From positions 1 through 12,426 of the forward strand of contig DASWVC010000173.1 of NCBI GenBank assembly GCA_036401335.1: a stretch of DNA of 12,426 nucleotides. The letters are read 5' to 3'. The position numbers and the translations under genes are program-made. The DNA comes from DASWVC01 sp036401335. GTDB taxonomy: Bacteria > Verrucomicrobiota > Verrucomicrobiia > Chthoniobacterales > JAFAMB01. A model generated the notes under the pieces. It searched no databases, had not been told where the DNA came from, and was given only the letters and a program-made list of their open reading frames with translations. Positions within the stretch are counted from its first letter, which is position 1. Each line of letters starts with the position of its first letter. Positions 6,950-12,426 of the stretch are shown in pieces.

Positions 6950-7489
6950 TTGTCTTTGGCACCGTCCTTGCCTGCGCCCTGCTGGTATTGGCGTCGGTTC
7001 GCACCGTGGGGAGCCGGCCCCCATCCAGTCGGAAGCAATCTCGCCCGGTTCAAGTTCAAACGCGCGCGCGCCTGGAGCCGTGCCCTCCCGGGGATTGTTC
7101 TGCTTCAGGCACTGTCGATTTTGGGCACCTTTGCGCAGACGCCCCGCGACGCGCTCTCCCATATCCTGACAGAACTTCGTCACAAAACGGTCGTGCCGGT
7201 GGACACGCCAAGGAACCCCACGAGCGTTGAGAATGATCCAAGGTACCGCAGTTTGGACGATCGCCTGAACGAGGTCTACGCTACCTTGCTCAGTCAACTG
7301 GCCCCGGCGGAAAGGCAGGAACTGATCCAATCGGAGCGGAGGTTCATCCGTGAGCGGAACGCGTTGGGGGGTGATGCCGACCGGTTCTTTGCACGCACCG
7401 AGCAGCAGATTGCCTCACTGCAGGGCATGCTGGATTCCCGTCTTTCCAACCCCGCCGCGGCCGTCGCGAATTCCCCGGCAACCGGATAG
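6950..7489 (+). CDS. LprI/DUF1311-like secreted protein (start uncertain)
   Basis: The C-terminal half (about residues 95-165) reads like a lysozyme-inhibitor LprI N-terminal (DUF1311) domain: 'YRSLDDRLNEVYATLLSQL', 'AERQELIQSERRFIRERNAL', then a helix 'RFFARTEQQIASLQGML'. In this family the pattern is a D-x-x-L-N-x-x-Y helix followed by L-x-x-(A/S)-x-R-x-(F/W)-(I/L)-x-x-R. The Cys pairs common in periplasmic members are absent. A good export signal is visible in the same frame at about residues 42-63 (SRALPGIVLLQALSILGTFAQ), implying a periplasmic product. The first start codon in frame is a TTG at 6950 with no Shine-Dalgarno, and it leaves about 40 odd Trp/Pro/Arg-rich residues before the signal. 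The true start may be a rarer codon nearer 7080, or a frameshift may be present. An ATG-started frame at 6910-7230 overlaps this end. Confidence 0.6.
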   Translation: MSLAPSLPAPCWYWRRFAPWGAGPHPVGSNLARFKFKRARAWSRALPGIVLLQALSILGTFAQTPRDALSHILTELRHKTVVPVDTPRNPTSVENDPRYRSLDDRLNEVYATLLSQLAPAERQELIQSERRFIRERNALGGDADRFFARTEQQIASLQGMLDSRLSNPAAAVANSPATG

Positions 7490-7497
7490 CGCTGTTT

Positions 7498-7857
7498 TTG
7501 GAATCCCACGTGCAAGCGAGGTTAGGCGACTTCGTGTCAAACCTACACGGATCGGAGGTAGCTCCCCATGCGACCCCCGCAGCCGACGGCGGCTTTGTTT
7601 GCCGGTATCGGCTTAACCGGACCCTGAAAGCGGATGGCAGCCTGGCGGAACAGCTGATGCAGGGCACGAACGCCAATGACCCGCGGGCATCCTTTATGCT
7701 AGGCCTGCTCAAAATGGGCGAAGGAGCAACCTGGGTTGAGGATCGTTTTGAGCTGACGCCTTCCGGCTGGCGTTCGCCAACCATTCGGGAGCGCGGTTTG
7801 GATTCGATAGGTGCCTTTTACGACGGGCTGCACCGAGGGTTAGGCACCGACCAATAA
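7498..7857 (+). CDS. Hypothetical protein (119 aa)
   Basis: I do not recognise this protein. It is a soluble sequence of up to 119 residues with no signal peptide. It has a mixed helical character in the middle (KADGSLAEQLMQGT, SFMLGLLKMGEG) and a regular-looking C-terminus (ATWVEDRFELTPSGW, ERGLDSIGAFYDGLHRGL). It begins 8 nt after the LprI-like stop with a TTG at 7498 or a GTG at 7510, neither with a Shine-Dalgarno. A near-perfect GGAGGT (7554-7559) lies inside the frame with an ATG 8 nt later at 7568. That ATG is in another frame and stops after 19 codons, so either the match is chance or the N-terminus is frameshifted. It ends facing the asparaginase operon. Moderate support only, from length and amino-acid make-up. 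Confidence 0.45.
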   Translation: MESHVQARLGDFVSNLHGSEVAPHATPAADGGFVCRYRLNRTLKADGSLAEQLMQGTNANDPRASFMLGLLKMGEGATWVEDRFELTPSGWRSPTIRERGLDSIGAFYDGLHRGLGTDQ

Positions 7858-8040
7858 GTGTTTGGCAGCAGGCCACCGTTTTGCGCCGGGGAGTCTGCAC
7901 AGAATTTCGCGTTCGGCCCGCAGCGCACGGGAGCGCCGGCCCGCCGTAGTTCCTCCTGCCGCAACGGGCGCAGGAGCGGGTGCGGCGCCCCGGGATCCAC
8001 CGGCTTTGGCCAGGGGGGCCGAGAGCCAGTGGGCCGTCAT
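7840..8040 (-). CDS. Possible small ORF after asparaginase (66 aa)
   Basis: An ATG at 8040, 9 nt after the asparaginase TAG, has an ideal Shine-Dalgarno (TAGGAGG, overlapping that stop codon) at proper spacing. The product would be a basic, Ala/Gly/Pro-rich 66-residue protein with no domain I recognise, overlapping the 3' end of the converging gene at 7498-7857 by 18 nt. The low-complexity composition is what GC-rich non-coding DNA also gives. The ribosome site and position are therefore the only support. Confidence 0.3.
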   Translation of the reverse strand: MTAHWLSAPLAKAGGSRGAAPAPAPVAAGGTTAGRRSRALRAEREILCRLPGAKRWPAAKHLLVGA

Positions 8041-8049
8041 CCCATCCTC

Positions 8050-9045
8050 CTACGGCGCCACCGCCCTAAACAGTTCGCGCAGCTGCACAAGCGCGCCAGG
8101 ATCGCTGAGAGCGACGATCAAGAGGATGCGGGCCTTGGGCCCTTTCAGGTCTCCCGCGAAAATTGCGCCAGCGTCCTCCAAATCGCGGCCTCCTCCCCCG
8201 CCGCTTCCATAAACAGCCTGCACGCGACCGCTCGGGCAGCGTGAGGTGACCACAACGGGAACGCCGGCCGCACAGGCCCGGTTTACGCTGCGGCCAAAAT
8301 CGGTAGTGACATTTCCACGTCCGAAGGCTTCCACCACGATGCCGTCAACACCGCTCGCCAGCGAGGCATCCAGGACACGACCTTCCATTCCTAGAACCAA
8401 GCGAAGCAGGTCGACCCGTTTATCCAAGCGGCTGGCGGACAGCGAAAGGCGAAACGTCGGGCGACGAAAGATCACGACCAAGCGGTCGTCCACGCAGCCT
8501 AACGCGCCGTGGTCGTATGACTGAAAAGTCTCCAGTGCGCTCGTATGAACCTTAGTCACGTCCCTGGCGGCGTGCAGCCGGCCGTTGAAGCAGACCATGA
8601 CTCCCAGCCCGATCGAATCAGGCGAAGCCGCGGCTCGAATTGAATCCAGGATGTTGCGCGGCCCGTCCGTCTGAGGATGGTCATGCGGCAATTGGGCGCC
8701 GGTAAAAACAACTGGCTTTCCAGGAGGCAGCAACAGATCTGCCAGGAAACTGGTTTCCTCCATCGTGTCCGTGCCCTGCGTGACGACCACACCTCCCACT
8801 TCCGGACTGGCCAGAAGTTCCGCAACATGCTTCACCAGCGCGTGCGCGACTTCGATGGTCATCTCGAAGCCGGATATCTTAAGAAAATTTTGGAACCTGG
8901 TCCGAGGCAAGTGTTTCCGGTCGGGGAGCAAGGCGACAATCTCTTCCAGATCCTGCGATGCGGTCACTCGTCCCTGAGAAGGATCGAATCGGGACGAAAT
9001 GGTGCCGCCCGTACCCACCACGACGATCTCTTGCCGTTCGTTCAC
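8050..9045 (-). CDS. L-asparaginase (type I/II asparaginase/glutaminase family)
   Basis: The 331-residue enzyme hydrolyses L-asparagine, or a related beta-amide, to the acid and ammonia. Both catalytic threonine motifs are present: 'VGTGGTIS' with T12 as the nucleophile, and 'VVTQGTDTMEET' with T92-D93. The conserved Lys is K165 in 'VTKVHTSALETF'. Also typical are 'GAQLPHDHPQTDGPRN' (117-131) and, near the C-terminus, 'YGSGGGGGRDLEDAGAIFAGDLKGPKARIL' split around the Gly run. There is no signal peptide, so the enzyme is cytosolic. The start is a GTG at 9045, only 3 nt past the SDR stop and without its own Shine-Dalgarno, which implies translational coupling. It is the third gene of the MFS-SDR-asparaginase operon. 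The family is secure; whether asparagine is the true substrate in this setting is open. Confidence 0.95.
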   Translation of the reverse strand: MNERQEIVVVGTGGTISSRFDPSQGRVTASQDLEEIVALLPDRKHLPRTRFQNFLKISGFEMTIEVAHALVKHVAELLASPEVGGVVVTQGTDTMEETSFLADLLLPPGKPVVFTGAQLPHDHPQTDGPRNILDSIRAAASPDSIGLGVMVCFNGRLHAARDVTKVHTSALETFQSYDHGALGCVDDRLVVIFRRPTFRLSLSASRLDKRVDLLRLVLGMEGRVLDASLASGVDGIVVEAFGRGNVTTDFGRSVNRACAAGVPVVVTSRCPSGRVQAVYGSGGGGGRDLEDAGAIFAGDLKGPKARILLIVALSDPGALVQLRELFRAVAP

Positions 9046-9048
9046 GCT

Positions 9049-9813
9049 TCAAGCACGCATTTTGACGGTAAGACCCCCATCGACAATCAGCGATTGGCCA
9101 GTGATGTACCCGGAATCTTCCGAGGTGAGGAATCCAATGGCGCTGGCGACTTCTTCCGGCCGACCCACACGCCCCCACGGTATGTCCTTGCCGGCTCGCT
9201 GCAGGCCGTCCGGACCCAGTGAATTGACCGGATCCAGTGACTGAGGCGTCTCAATCAGACCTGGGATCACCGCGTTGACGCGGATCTCACGCGGAGCCAG
9301 CTCAACGGCCACACTGCGGACCAGCCCAAGCACGCCAGCTTTCGCCGCGGCGTAATGGGCGTGCTCCTCCCATCCGTACACCCCGCCGGCAATCGAGGAG
9401 ATGGCAACCATGGCACCCCCCTCCGTCATTCTTGCTGCCCCGGCCCGCAACGTCCGCAGCACGCCGGTAAGATCAACGTTGAGCATGTCGTGCCAGCGAT
9501 CGTCCGACATATCGGGCAGGGCAGCATTGCGGAGAACCCCAGCGTTTGCGACCGCATAATCAAGCCGGCCATATTCGTCGACGGCTCTTTGGGCAAAAGC
9601 ATCAACCGAAGGGGTGCTTCGAACGTCCACCTCCTGAATAACGGCTTGGCCGTTTGCTTCCTTCACCAGGCGAAGGGTTTCTTCCGGGTCGTGGGGATCA
9701 CCCGGGAACGTTCCAATGACGGCGTGAACGCCATGCCGTGCATAGTAGACTGCGAGGGCGCGGCCGATCCCGCTGGCAGCACCGGTGATGACGGCTACTT
9801 TGGTCTTAGACAT
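9049..9813 (-). CDS. Short-chain dehydrogenase/reductase (SDR)
   Basis: This 254-residue classical SDR is a cytosolic NAD(P)-dependent oxidoreductase acting on an alcohol/ketone pair. The cofactor motif TGAASGIG is at 10-17, NAG at 90-92, and the catalytic residues are N112, S140, Y154 and K158 (YAAAK). The substrate/cofactor loop 'NAVIPGLIETP' and the C-terminal 'YITGQSLIVDGGLT' are as in the FabG-like group. The stretch after beta-2 (GTFPGDPHD) lacks the obvious Arg/Lys of a clear NADP enzyme and the Asp of a clear NAD enzyme, so cofactor choice is undecided. The ATG overlaps the last 8 nt of the MFS gene and has a strong GGAGG Shine-Dalgarno inside it. The asparaginase GTG follows 3 nt after the stop. 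The substrate is unknown. Confidence 0.95.
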   Translation of the reverse strand: MSKTKVAVITGAASGIGRALAVYYARHGVHAVIGTFPGDPHDPEETLRLVKEANGQAVIQEVDVRSTPSVDAFAQRAVDEYGRLDYAVANAGVLRNAALPDMSDDRWHDMLNVDLTGVLRTLRAGAARMTEGGAMVAISSIAGGVYGWEEHAHYAAAKAGVLGLVRSVAVELAPREIRVNAVIPGLIETPQSLDPVNSLGPDGLQRAGKDIPWGRVGRPEEVASAIGFLTSEDSGYITGQSLIVDGGLTVKMRA

Positions 9814-11188
9814 GGGGTGCCTCCAGCAGGGCTTCGGCCGGAACCTTGATGCCGATCATGATGAGGCCTGAAAGCAGGGTTCCCAACGCACCTACCCACA
9901 GGGCAGCTGCTCCAGTGCCCGCGGCGGCCGCGACGGTGGTAAACAGGGCTCCTCCGATGATGGTTCCAGGCTGGCTCATGGCGCCAATGAACGCGGTACC
10001 GGTGGCCCGGCAACTTACCGGGTAGCACTCAGCCATGAAGTATTGAATGGCGGCGTAGGGGCCCACCAGAAAGAACAGCCCAGCTCCGTAAGTGAGAATA
10101 ATCATCGCAGGGTGCACCGCCAACGGACTGAGCATGACGGCAAACGATAGCCCGGACAGGACCCAACCAATGATGATGGTCCGCTTGCGGCCGATCCGGT
10201 CTCCAAGCCAGCCGTGGAAGACGTAACCGAAATAGGCCAGAAGGTTGATGAGGATCAGCATCCAAAATGCCGCCGACAGTTCCATCCCCTTTGCGTTTTT
10301 GAGCACCGAGCTGCCCAACACACTGAAAATCATGATGCCGAAAAAGTTGACGATCCATGCCAGGGAGAACACGATCGTGTTCCGCCGGAGGTGCGGCTCC
10401 CAGATACGCTTTAGCGGTGCCGCCGAGGAATGCTCCACCCCGTAAGACCGCGCCAGCTCGTGCGCCTCTGCCGATTTACCGTTCTTCTCCAGTTGAGTCA
10501 GTTTCCGGTGAAGTTCGAATTGCGGGGTCTCCTTCAGTTTTCTGGAAATCACCCAGACAATGATTGCTGCCGGCACGGCCGCCATCGCATAAAGCGGGCG
10601 CCAGCCGAAAGAGGGAAGAAAAATGAGGGCCAGTGCACTGGCCAGCAGGAAGCCCAGCGGCCAGCCCCCTTGAATGAAGGCGTAGTGGAAACCCGGTCGC
10701 TTACGTTTTTCTTCGTCCTCCGTCACTTGGTAGACTTCGTTCATGTAAGTGGCGTTGACGGCCTGCTCGGAAAAACCCAAACCACTGAACGACCGTACAA
10801 ATACGAGCAGTGCGTTGCTCATGAACCCCAATCCGGCGGGGATCAGAATGGTCAAGAAAGACACAACTGCCGTGCCGCCGATCGACGTCATCATGCCCTT
10901 GCGGCGGCCCAGGCGATCAATCACCGGGCCGATGGCAAAACATACAACGGCTGTGCCGACTGCAATCCAGGTGTTCACGGCATACGCTTCCGGTTCGGTC
11001 CAGCCGAATTCTTTCTGCATGGCCGGAAGAATGGTGCCGAAAAGGCCATAATCAAAAACGGCTACGGTCCAGGCCAGCAAGGCCAGTACGGTGGCGATGT
11101 TGGTGTCCTTTTTGGAAAAAACGGGGAATCTCCGTTTTTCGTTCGCAGCCGGCGTCGACACATCAACGCTTAGAGGGTTTGCGCTCAT
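9806..11188 (-). CDS. Major facilitator superfamily transporter
   Basis: This inner-membrane secondary transporter of 460 residues has about 12 helices and a long cytosolic loop at about 216-270 between halves. MFS motif A occurs in both halves: GPVIDRLGRRKG (87-98) and GWLGDRIGRKR (326-336). The 'FVRSFSGLGFSEQ' segment (130-141) and 'AECYPVSCRATGTA' (386-399) place it in the broad group with aromatic-acid:H+ symporters, sialic-acid and metabolite:H+ transporters. The ATG at 11188 gives a normal N-terminus; the frame stays open for another 167 codons upstream, but that translation is Pro/Arg-rich and not protein-like. It is the first gene of an operon with SDR (8-nt overlap) and asparaginase. 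It is likely to bring in the organic acid or amide that those enzymes process. Confidence 0.93.
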   Translation of the reverse strand: MSANPLSVDVSTPAANEKRRFPVFSKKDTNIATVLALLAWTVAVFDYGLFGTILPAMQKEFGWTEPEAYAVNTWIAVGTAVVCFAIGPVIDRLGRRKGMMTSIGGTAVVSFLTILIPAGLGFMSNALLVFVRSFSGLGFSEQAVNATYMNEVYQVTEDEEKRKRPGFHYAFIQGGWPLGFLLASALALIFLPSFGWRPLYAMAAVPAAIIVWVISRKLKETPQFELHRKLTQLEKNGKSAEAHELARSYGVEHSSAAPLKRIWEPHLRRNTIVFSLAWIVNFFGIMIFSVLGSSVLKNAKGMELSAAFWMLILINLLAYFGYVFHGWLGDRIGRKRTIIIGWVLSGLSFAVMLSPLAVHPAMIILTYGAGLFFLVGPYAAIQYFMAECYPVSCRATGTAFIGAMSQPGTIIGGALFTTVAAAAGTGAAALWVGALGTLLSGLIMIGIKVPAEALLEAPHV

Positions 11189-11208
11189 AAGGTTCTTATC
11201 CAAGTGAA

Positions 11209-11237
11209 ATAAAACTGCTTTCTTCAGAAGCGACCAA
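11209..11237 (-). promoter_or_regulatory. Weak promoter candidate for the MFS-SDR-asparaginase operon
   Basis: On the minus strand TTGGTC (11237-11232) and TTTTAT (11214-11209) are 17 nt apart, a sigma70-like spacing. The predicted start of transcription is near 11202, leaving a leader of about 14 nt before the MFS ATG. The matches are only 3/6 and 4/6, so support is weak. Its favourable points are position and a locally A/T-rich sequence. Confidence 0.22.
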
Positions 11238-11294
11238 AACGTTGCTTCGGCGCTTCCTTTCTCCCAGCCTGATTTGGAGGGGAGTAACAACCTC

Positions 11295-11310
11295 GGTTGC
11301 ATAAGCAACC
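11295..11310. promoter_or_regulatory. Inverted repeat upstream of the MFS operon, possible operator
   Basis: GGTTGCATAAGCAACC is a perfect 6-bp inverted repeat around ATAA, about 107 bp upstream of the MFS ATG. A further CAACC (11288-11292) stands just beside it, giving three half-site-like CAACC/GGTTG units in a row. That layout suits a dimeric repressor or activator. No regulator gene is in the window to pair with it, and the role is inferred. Confidence 0.35.
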
Positions 11311-11445
11311 TTTGTGCCTGATCGCCAATGGATGGAGGCCATCCCGTCACACAAAGGCTTTTTGCGCGCTCAAACGGCGTGTCCGGATACGGTGGAGCGT
11401 GTGGTATTTTAGTCAGCGACGGTCCCTGCCTGGGCGAAACGCAAC

Positions 11446-11463
11446 CGCCTTCGGGCGAAGGCG
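11446..11463. repeat. Short GC-rich hairpin
   Basis: CGCCTTC (11446-11452) and GAAGGCG (11457-11463) form a 7-bp stem with a GGGC loop, followed by CATTTTG. It is located about 20 nt before the ribosome site of the GNAT remnant. The short T-run makes it a poor terminator; it may be a leftover intergenic repeat. Confidence 0.25.
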
Positions 11464-11493
11464 CATTTTGCAGAGCTGCGTGGAAAGGTGAAG

Positions 11494-11632
11494 ATGGAAT
11501 TCGATGTACGAGCTGTAACGGCCTCGGAGCTGAACATCTTTGCCACCCTTGTTTCTGAATACTACGCTTTTGAGGGCCTGGAGTACGACCACCGACGTGC
11601 TCGGCGCGCCAGGCTTTCGCGCTTGTATCCCG
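11494..11632 (+). pseudogene. Truncated GNAT N-acetyltransferase (N-terminal fragment)
   Basis: From the ATG at 11494, with a good GGAAAGG Shine-Dalgarno at 11482-11488, the frame reads 'MEFDVRAVTASELNIFATLV' then 'SEYYAFEGLEYDHRRARRA'. This is the typical opening of a GNAT acetyltransferase: beta-1 with an 'R-x-[AV]-T-x-x-[DE]-L' turn, helix 1 ending in a 'E-[FY]-[YH]-A-F-E-G' box, then a 'Y-D-x-x-R-[AV]' helix. After about residue 45 the similarity stops and the frame runs on into low-complexity sequence and then into the next gene. The acetyl-CoA-binding motif A (R/Q-x-x-G-x-G/A) and the rest of the fold (about 100 residues) are missing, so no active enzyme is expected. The intact ribosome site suggests fairly recent loss, perhaps by the same rearrangement that left the transposase fragment downstream. 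Confidence 0.6.
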
Positions 11633-11692
11633 CAATGACGGCGGCTCAGGAAGAGAAGGCCGCTTCGCCCCGGTCTCGCGTAGACTCACGAC

Positions 11693-12229
11693 GTGCCGTT
11701 GATTCCTCTTGTTGCAGCGCTGCTCCTCGTCATCGCGTTCCTTCTCGCGATGCCATTACTGCTGTTCCTGCGCTACCGGGCAGGCACGGTGCGGCGGCTC
11801 GGTCGCAGGTGGGTGGCGACGCTGAACCTCGTGGCGGTCGTCTTCTCGGCGGTGCTGTTCCTGTGCGTAGGGGCAATCACCAGCTGGTGGGTTTCGAACA
11901 CCTTCAAGTACTCTCTTTTCGGCCTTATGGGAGGATGCCTTCTCGGCTTGCTCGGACTGGCCTTAACGCGGTGGGAGCGGACGCCACAGGCGCTGTACTA
12001 CACGCCTAACCGCTGGATGATGCGGATCATCACCCTCGCGGTAGCGGCGCGATTGCTCTATGGAATCTGGCGAATCTTCCATGGATGGCGCACATCCGGG
12101 TCCGATACGTCGTGGCTGGAAACGGCGGGCATAGCCGGTTCCGTGGCCCTGGGAGCCATCATGCTCGGTTATTACGTCACCTACGCGGCAGGCGTCCGGT
12201 GGCAACTTAAAGGACGCGACAAGGCTTAG
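11693..12229 (+). CDS. Multi-pass membrane protein, possibly DUF1453-like
   Basis: This integral membrane protein has 178 residues and about five helices: near 3-26, 42-68, 73-92, 109-128 and 145-170. A basic loop (RYRAGTVRRLGRRW) follows the first helix, which puts that loop in the cytosol. The segment 'RTPQALYYTPNRWMMRIITL' followed by 'AVAARLLYGIWRIFHGWR' resembles a family I associate with the DUF1453 (CcdC-like) annotation; I hold that name loosely, and no function can be assigned. The start is a GTG at 11693 without a Shine-Dalgarno. A TAGACT hexamer at 11681-11686 just upstream could be a -10 box for a leaderless message. The next in-frame ATG would remove most of helix 1, so GTG is preferred. 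It lies between a truncated GNAT gene and a transposase fragment. Confidence 0.7.
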   Translation: MPLIPLVAALLLVIAFLLAMPLLLFLRYRAGTVRRLGRRWVATLNLVAVVFSAVLFLCVGAITSWWVSNTFKYSLFGLMGGCLLGLLGLALTRWERTPQALYYTPNRWMMRIITLAVAARLLYGIWRIFHGWRTSGSDTSWLETAGIAGSVALGAIMLGYYVTYAAGVRWQLKGRDKA

Positions 12230-12292
12230 CCCGACTTTGCGGCGGAGTGGAGTAGGCCCACCGGGAAAGCGCCTCAAGCGGGAAAAATTTCC

Positions 12293-12426
12293 TGCGCCAA
12301 CGTGCTCGAGCGGCTCAACCAGGAGATTAACCGACGGACCAACGTGGTGCGGATTTTTCCTCACCAGGCCAGCTGGCTGCGGTTGGTGCGGGCCTCGGCC
12401 GTCGCGGTCCATGAGGGCTGGGCCGA
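12293..12426 (+). mobile_element. IS256-family transposase, C-terminal fragment (runs off the right edge)
   Basis: Read from 12293, the frame gives 'CANVLERLNQEINRRTNVV', then 'RIFPHQASWLRLVRASAVAV', then 'HEGWA'. This is the C-terminal signature of IS256/mutator-type transposases: 'TN-x-LER-x-N-x-E-[IL]-x-RR-[TE]-x-V-[VI]-x-x-FP' followed by 'A-[ST]-x-x-RL-[VI]', including the Glu of the DDE catalytic set in 'LERLNQE'. The frame is open back to the preceding gene, but the residues before 12293 do not look like the rest of the transposase and there is no start codon or room for its roughly 300 N-terminal residues. It is therefore a 5'-deleted remnant, or the far side of an insertion junction. 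The remaining C-terminus and any terminal inverted repeat lie outside the window. Confidence 0.75.

Larger units (their letters stand above)
11189..11493. other. Divergent intergenic region upstream of the MFS operon
   Basis: These 305 bp lie between the MFS start (minus strand) and the GNAT remnant (plus strand). They hold two inverted repeats (11295-11310 and 11446-11463) and a weak minus-strand promoter candidate, each listed separately. Long frames cross the region on both strands, but their translations match nothing I know. No regulator gene is present. Confidence 0.4.

Noticed and set aside
6645..7169. 174-codon plus-strand frame spanning the gap between two small genes
   Set aside because: It starts inside the small membrane-protein gene in another frame, ends inside the LprI-like gene, and has no domain-like pattern or ribosome site.
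10430..11173. 247-codon plus-strand frame opposite the MFS gene
   Set aside because: Composition (His/Gln/Gly/Arg-rich) and exact antisense position to membrane helices mark it as a shadow of the transporter gene.
11189..11689. 167-codon open extension upstream of the MFS start, same frame
   Set aside because: The translation is Pro/Arg/Ser-rich with no protein pattern, it crosses the GNAT remnant on the other strand, and MFS proteins of this group start near the chosen ATG.
11963..12412. 149-codon minus-strand frame opposite the membrane protein and transposase fragment
   Set aside because: It is antisense to two recognisable coding stretches and its Pro/Arg/Gly-rich sequence has no motif.

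Overview
The window is GC-rich bacterial DNA from one contiguous chromosome-like region. It is densely coded on both strands, and no rRNA, tRNA, CRISPR array or complete mobile element is visible. A lipobox protein and a secreted solute-binding protein fit a Gram-negative, soil-type heterotroph. The mix of families (carbohydrate ABC transporter, DUF3833-type lipoprotein, cyclase/amidase/asparaginase enzymes, IS256 remnant) would suit Verrucomicrobiota, Acidobacteriota or Pseudomonadota. I cannot place it further without a search.

Layout, left to right. (1) 1-2598, minus strand: a CUT1-type sugar ABC importer in the order solute-binding protein, MalF-like permease, MalG-like permease. The MalG gene runs off the left edge, and no ATPase gene is in the window. 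A perfect 8-bp inverted repeat lies just in front of the binding-protein start, next to a weak promoter candidate. (2) 2710-3535, minus: a small conserved-looking cytosolic protein followed by a DUF3833-like lipoprotein. (3) 3833-6026, plus: a COG1878/kynurenine-formamidase-type metal-dependent hydrolase (cyclase family) with a strong Shine-Dalgarno, then an amidase-signature hydrolase with a complete Ser-cisSer-Lys triad. (4) 6362-7857, plus: three small proteins, namely a two-helix membrane protein, a secreted LprI/DUF1311-like protein with an uncertain start, and an unrecognised protein. (5) 8050-11188, minus: a tightly packed operon of MFS transporter, SDR dehydrogenase and L-asparaginase. 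The MFS and SDR genes overlap by 8 nt and the SDR and asparaginase genes are 3 nt apart. A possible 66-residue ORF follows, with its Shine-Dalgarno overlapping the asparaginase stop. (6) 11494-12426, plus: a worn end region with a truncated GNAT acetyltransferase, a multi-pass membrane protein, and the C-terminal piece of an IS256-family transposase running off the right edge.

The best candidate for a joint function is the set cyclase + amidase (plus strand) and MFS + SDR + asparaginase (minus strand). Together they supply one uptake protein, one oxidoreductase and three different C-N or ring-opening hydrolases. This suggests import and stepwise breakdown of a nitrogen-containing cyclic or amide compound, with ammonia release. 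That link is inferred from proximity and enzyme chemistry. The two halves are on opposite strands with about 2 kb of unrelated small genes between them, so it is a hypothesis. I saw no convincing wholly new multi-gene system. The odd items are the operator-like repeat, the small overlapping ORFs and the decayed right-hand end.
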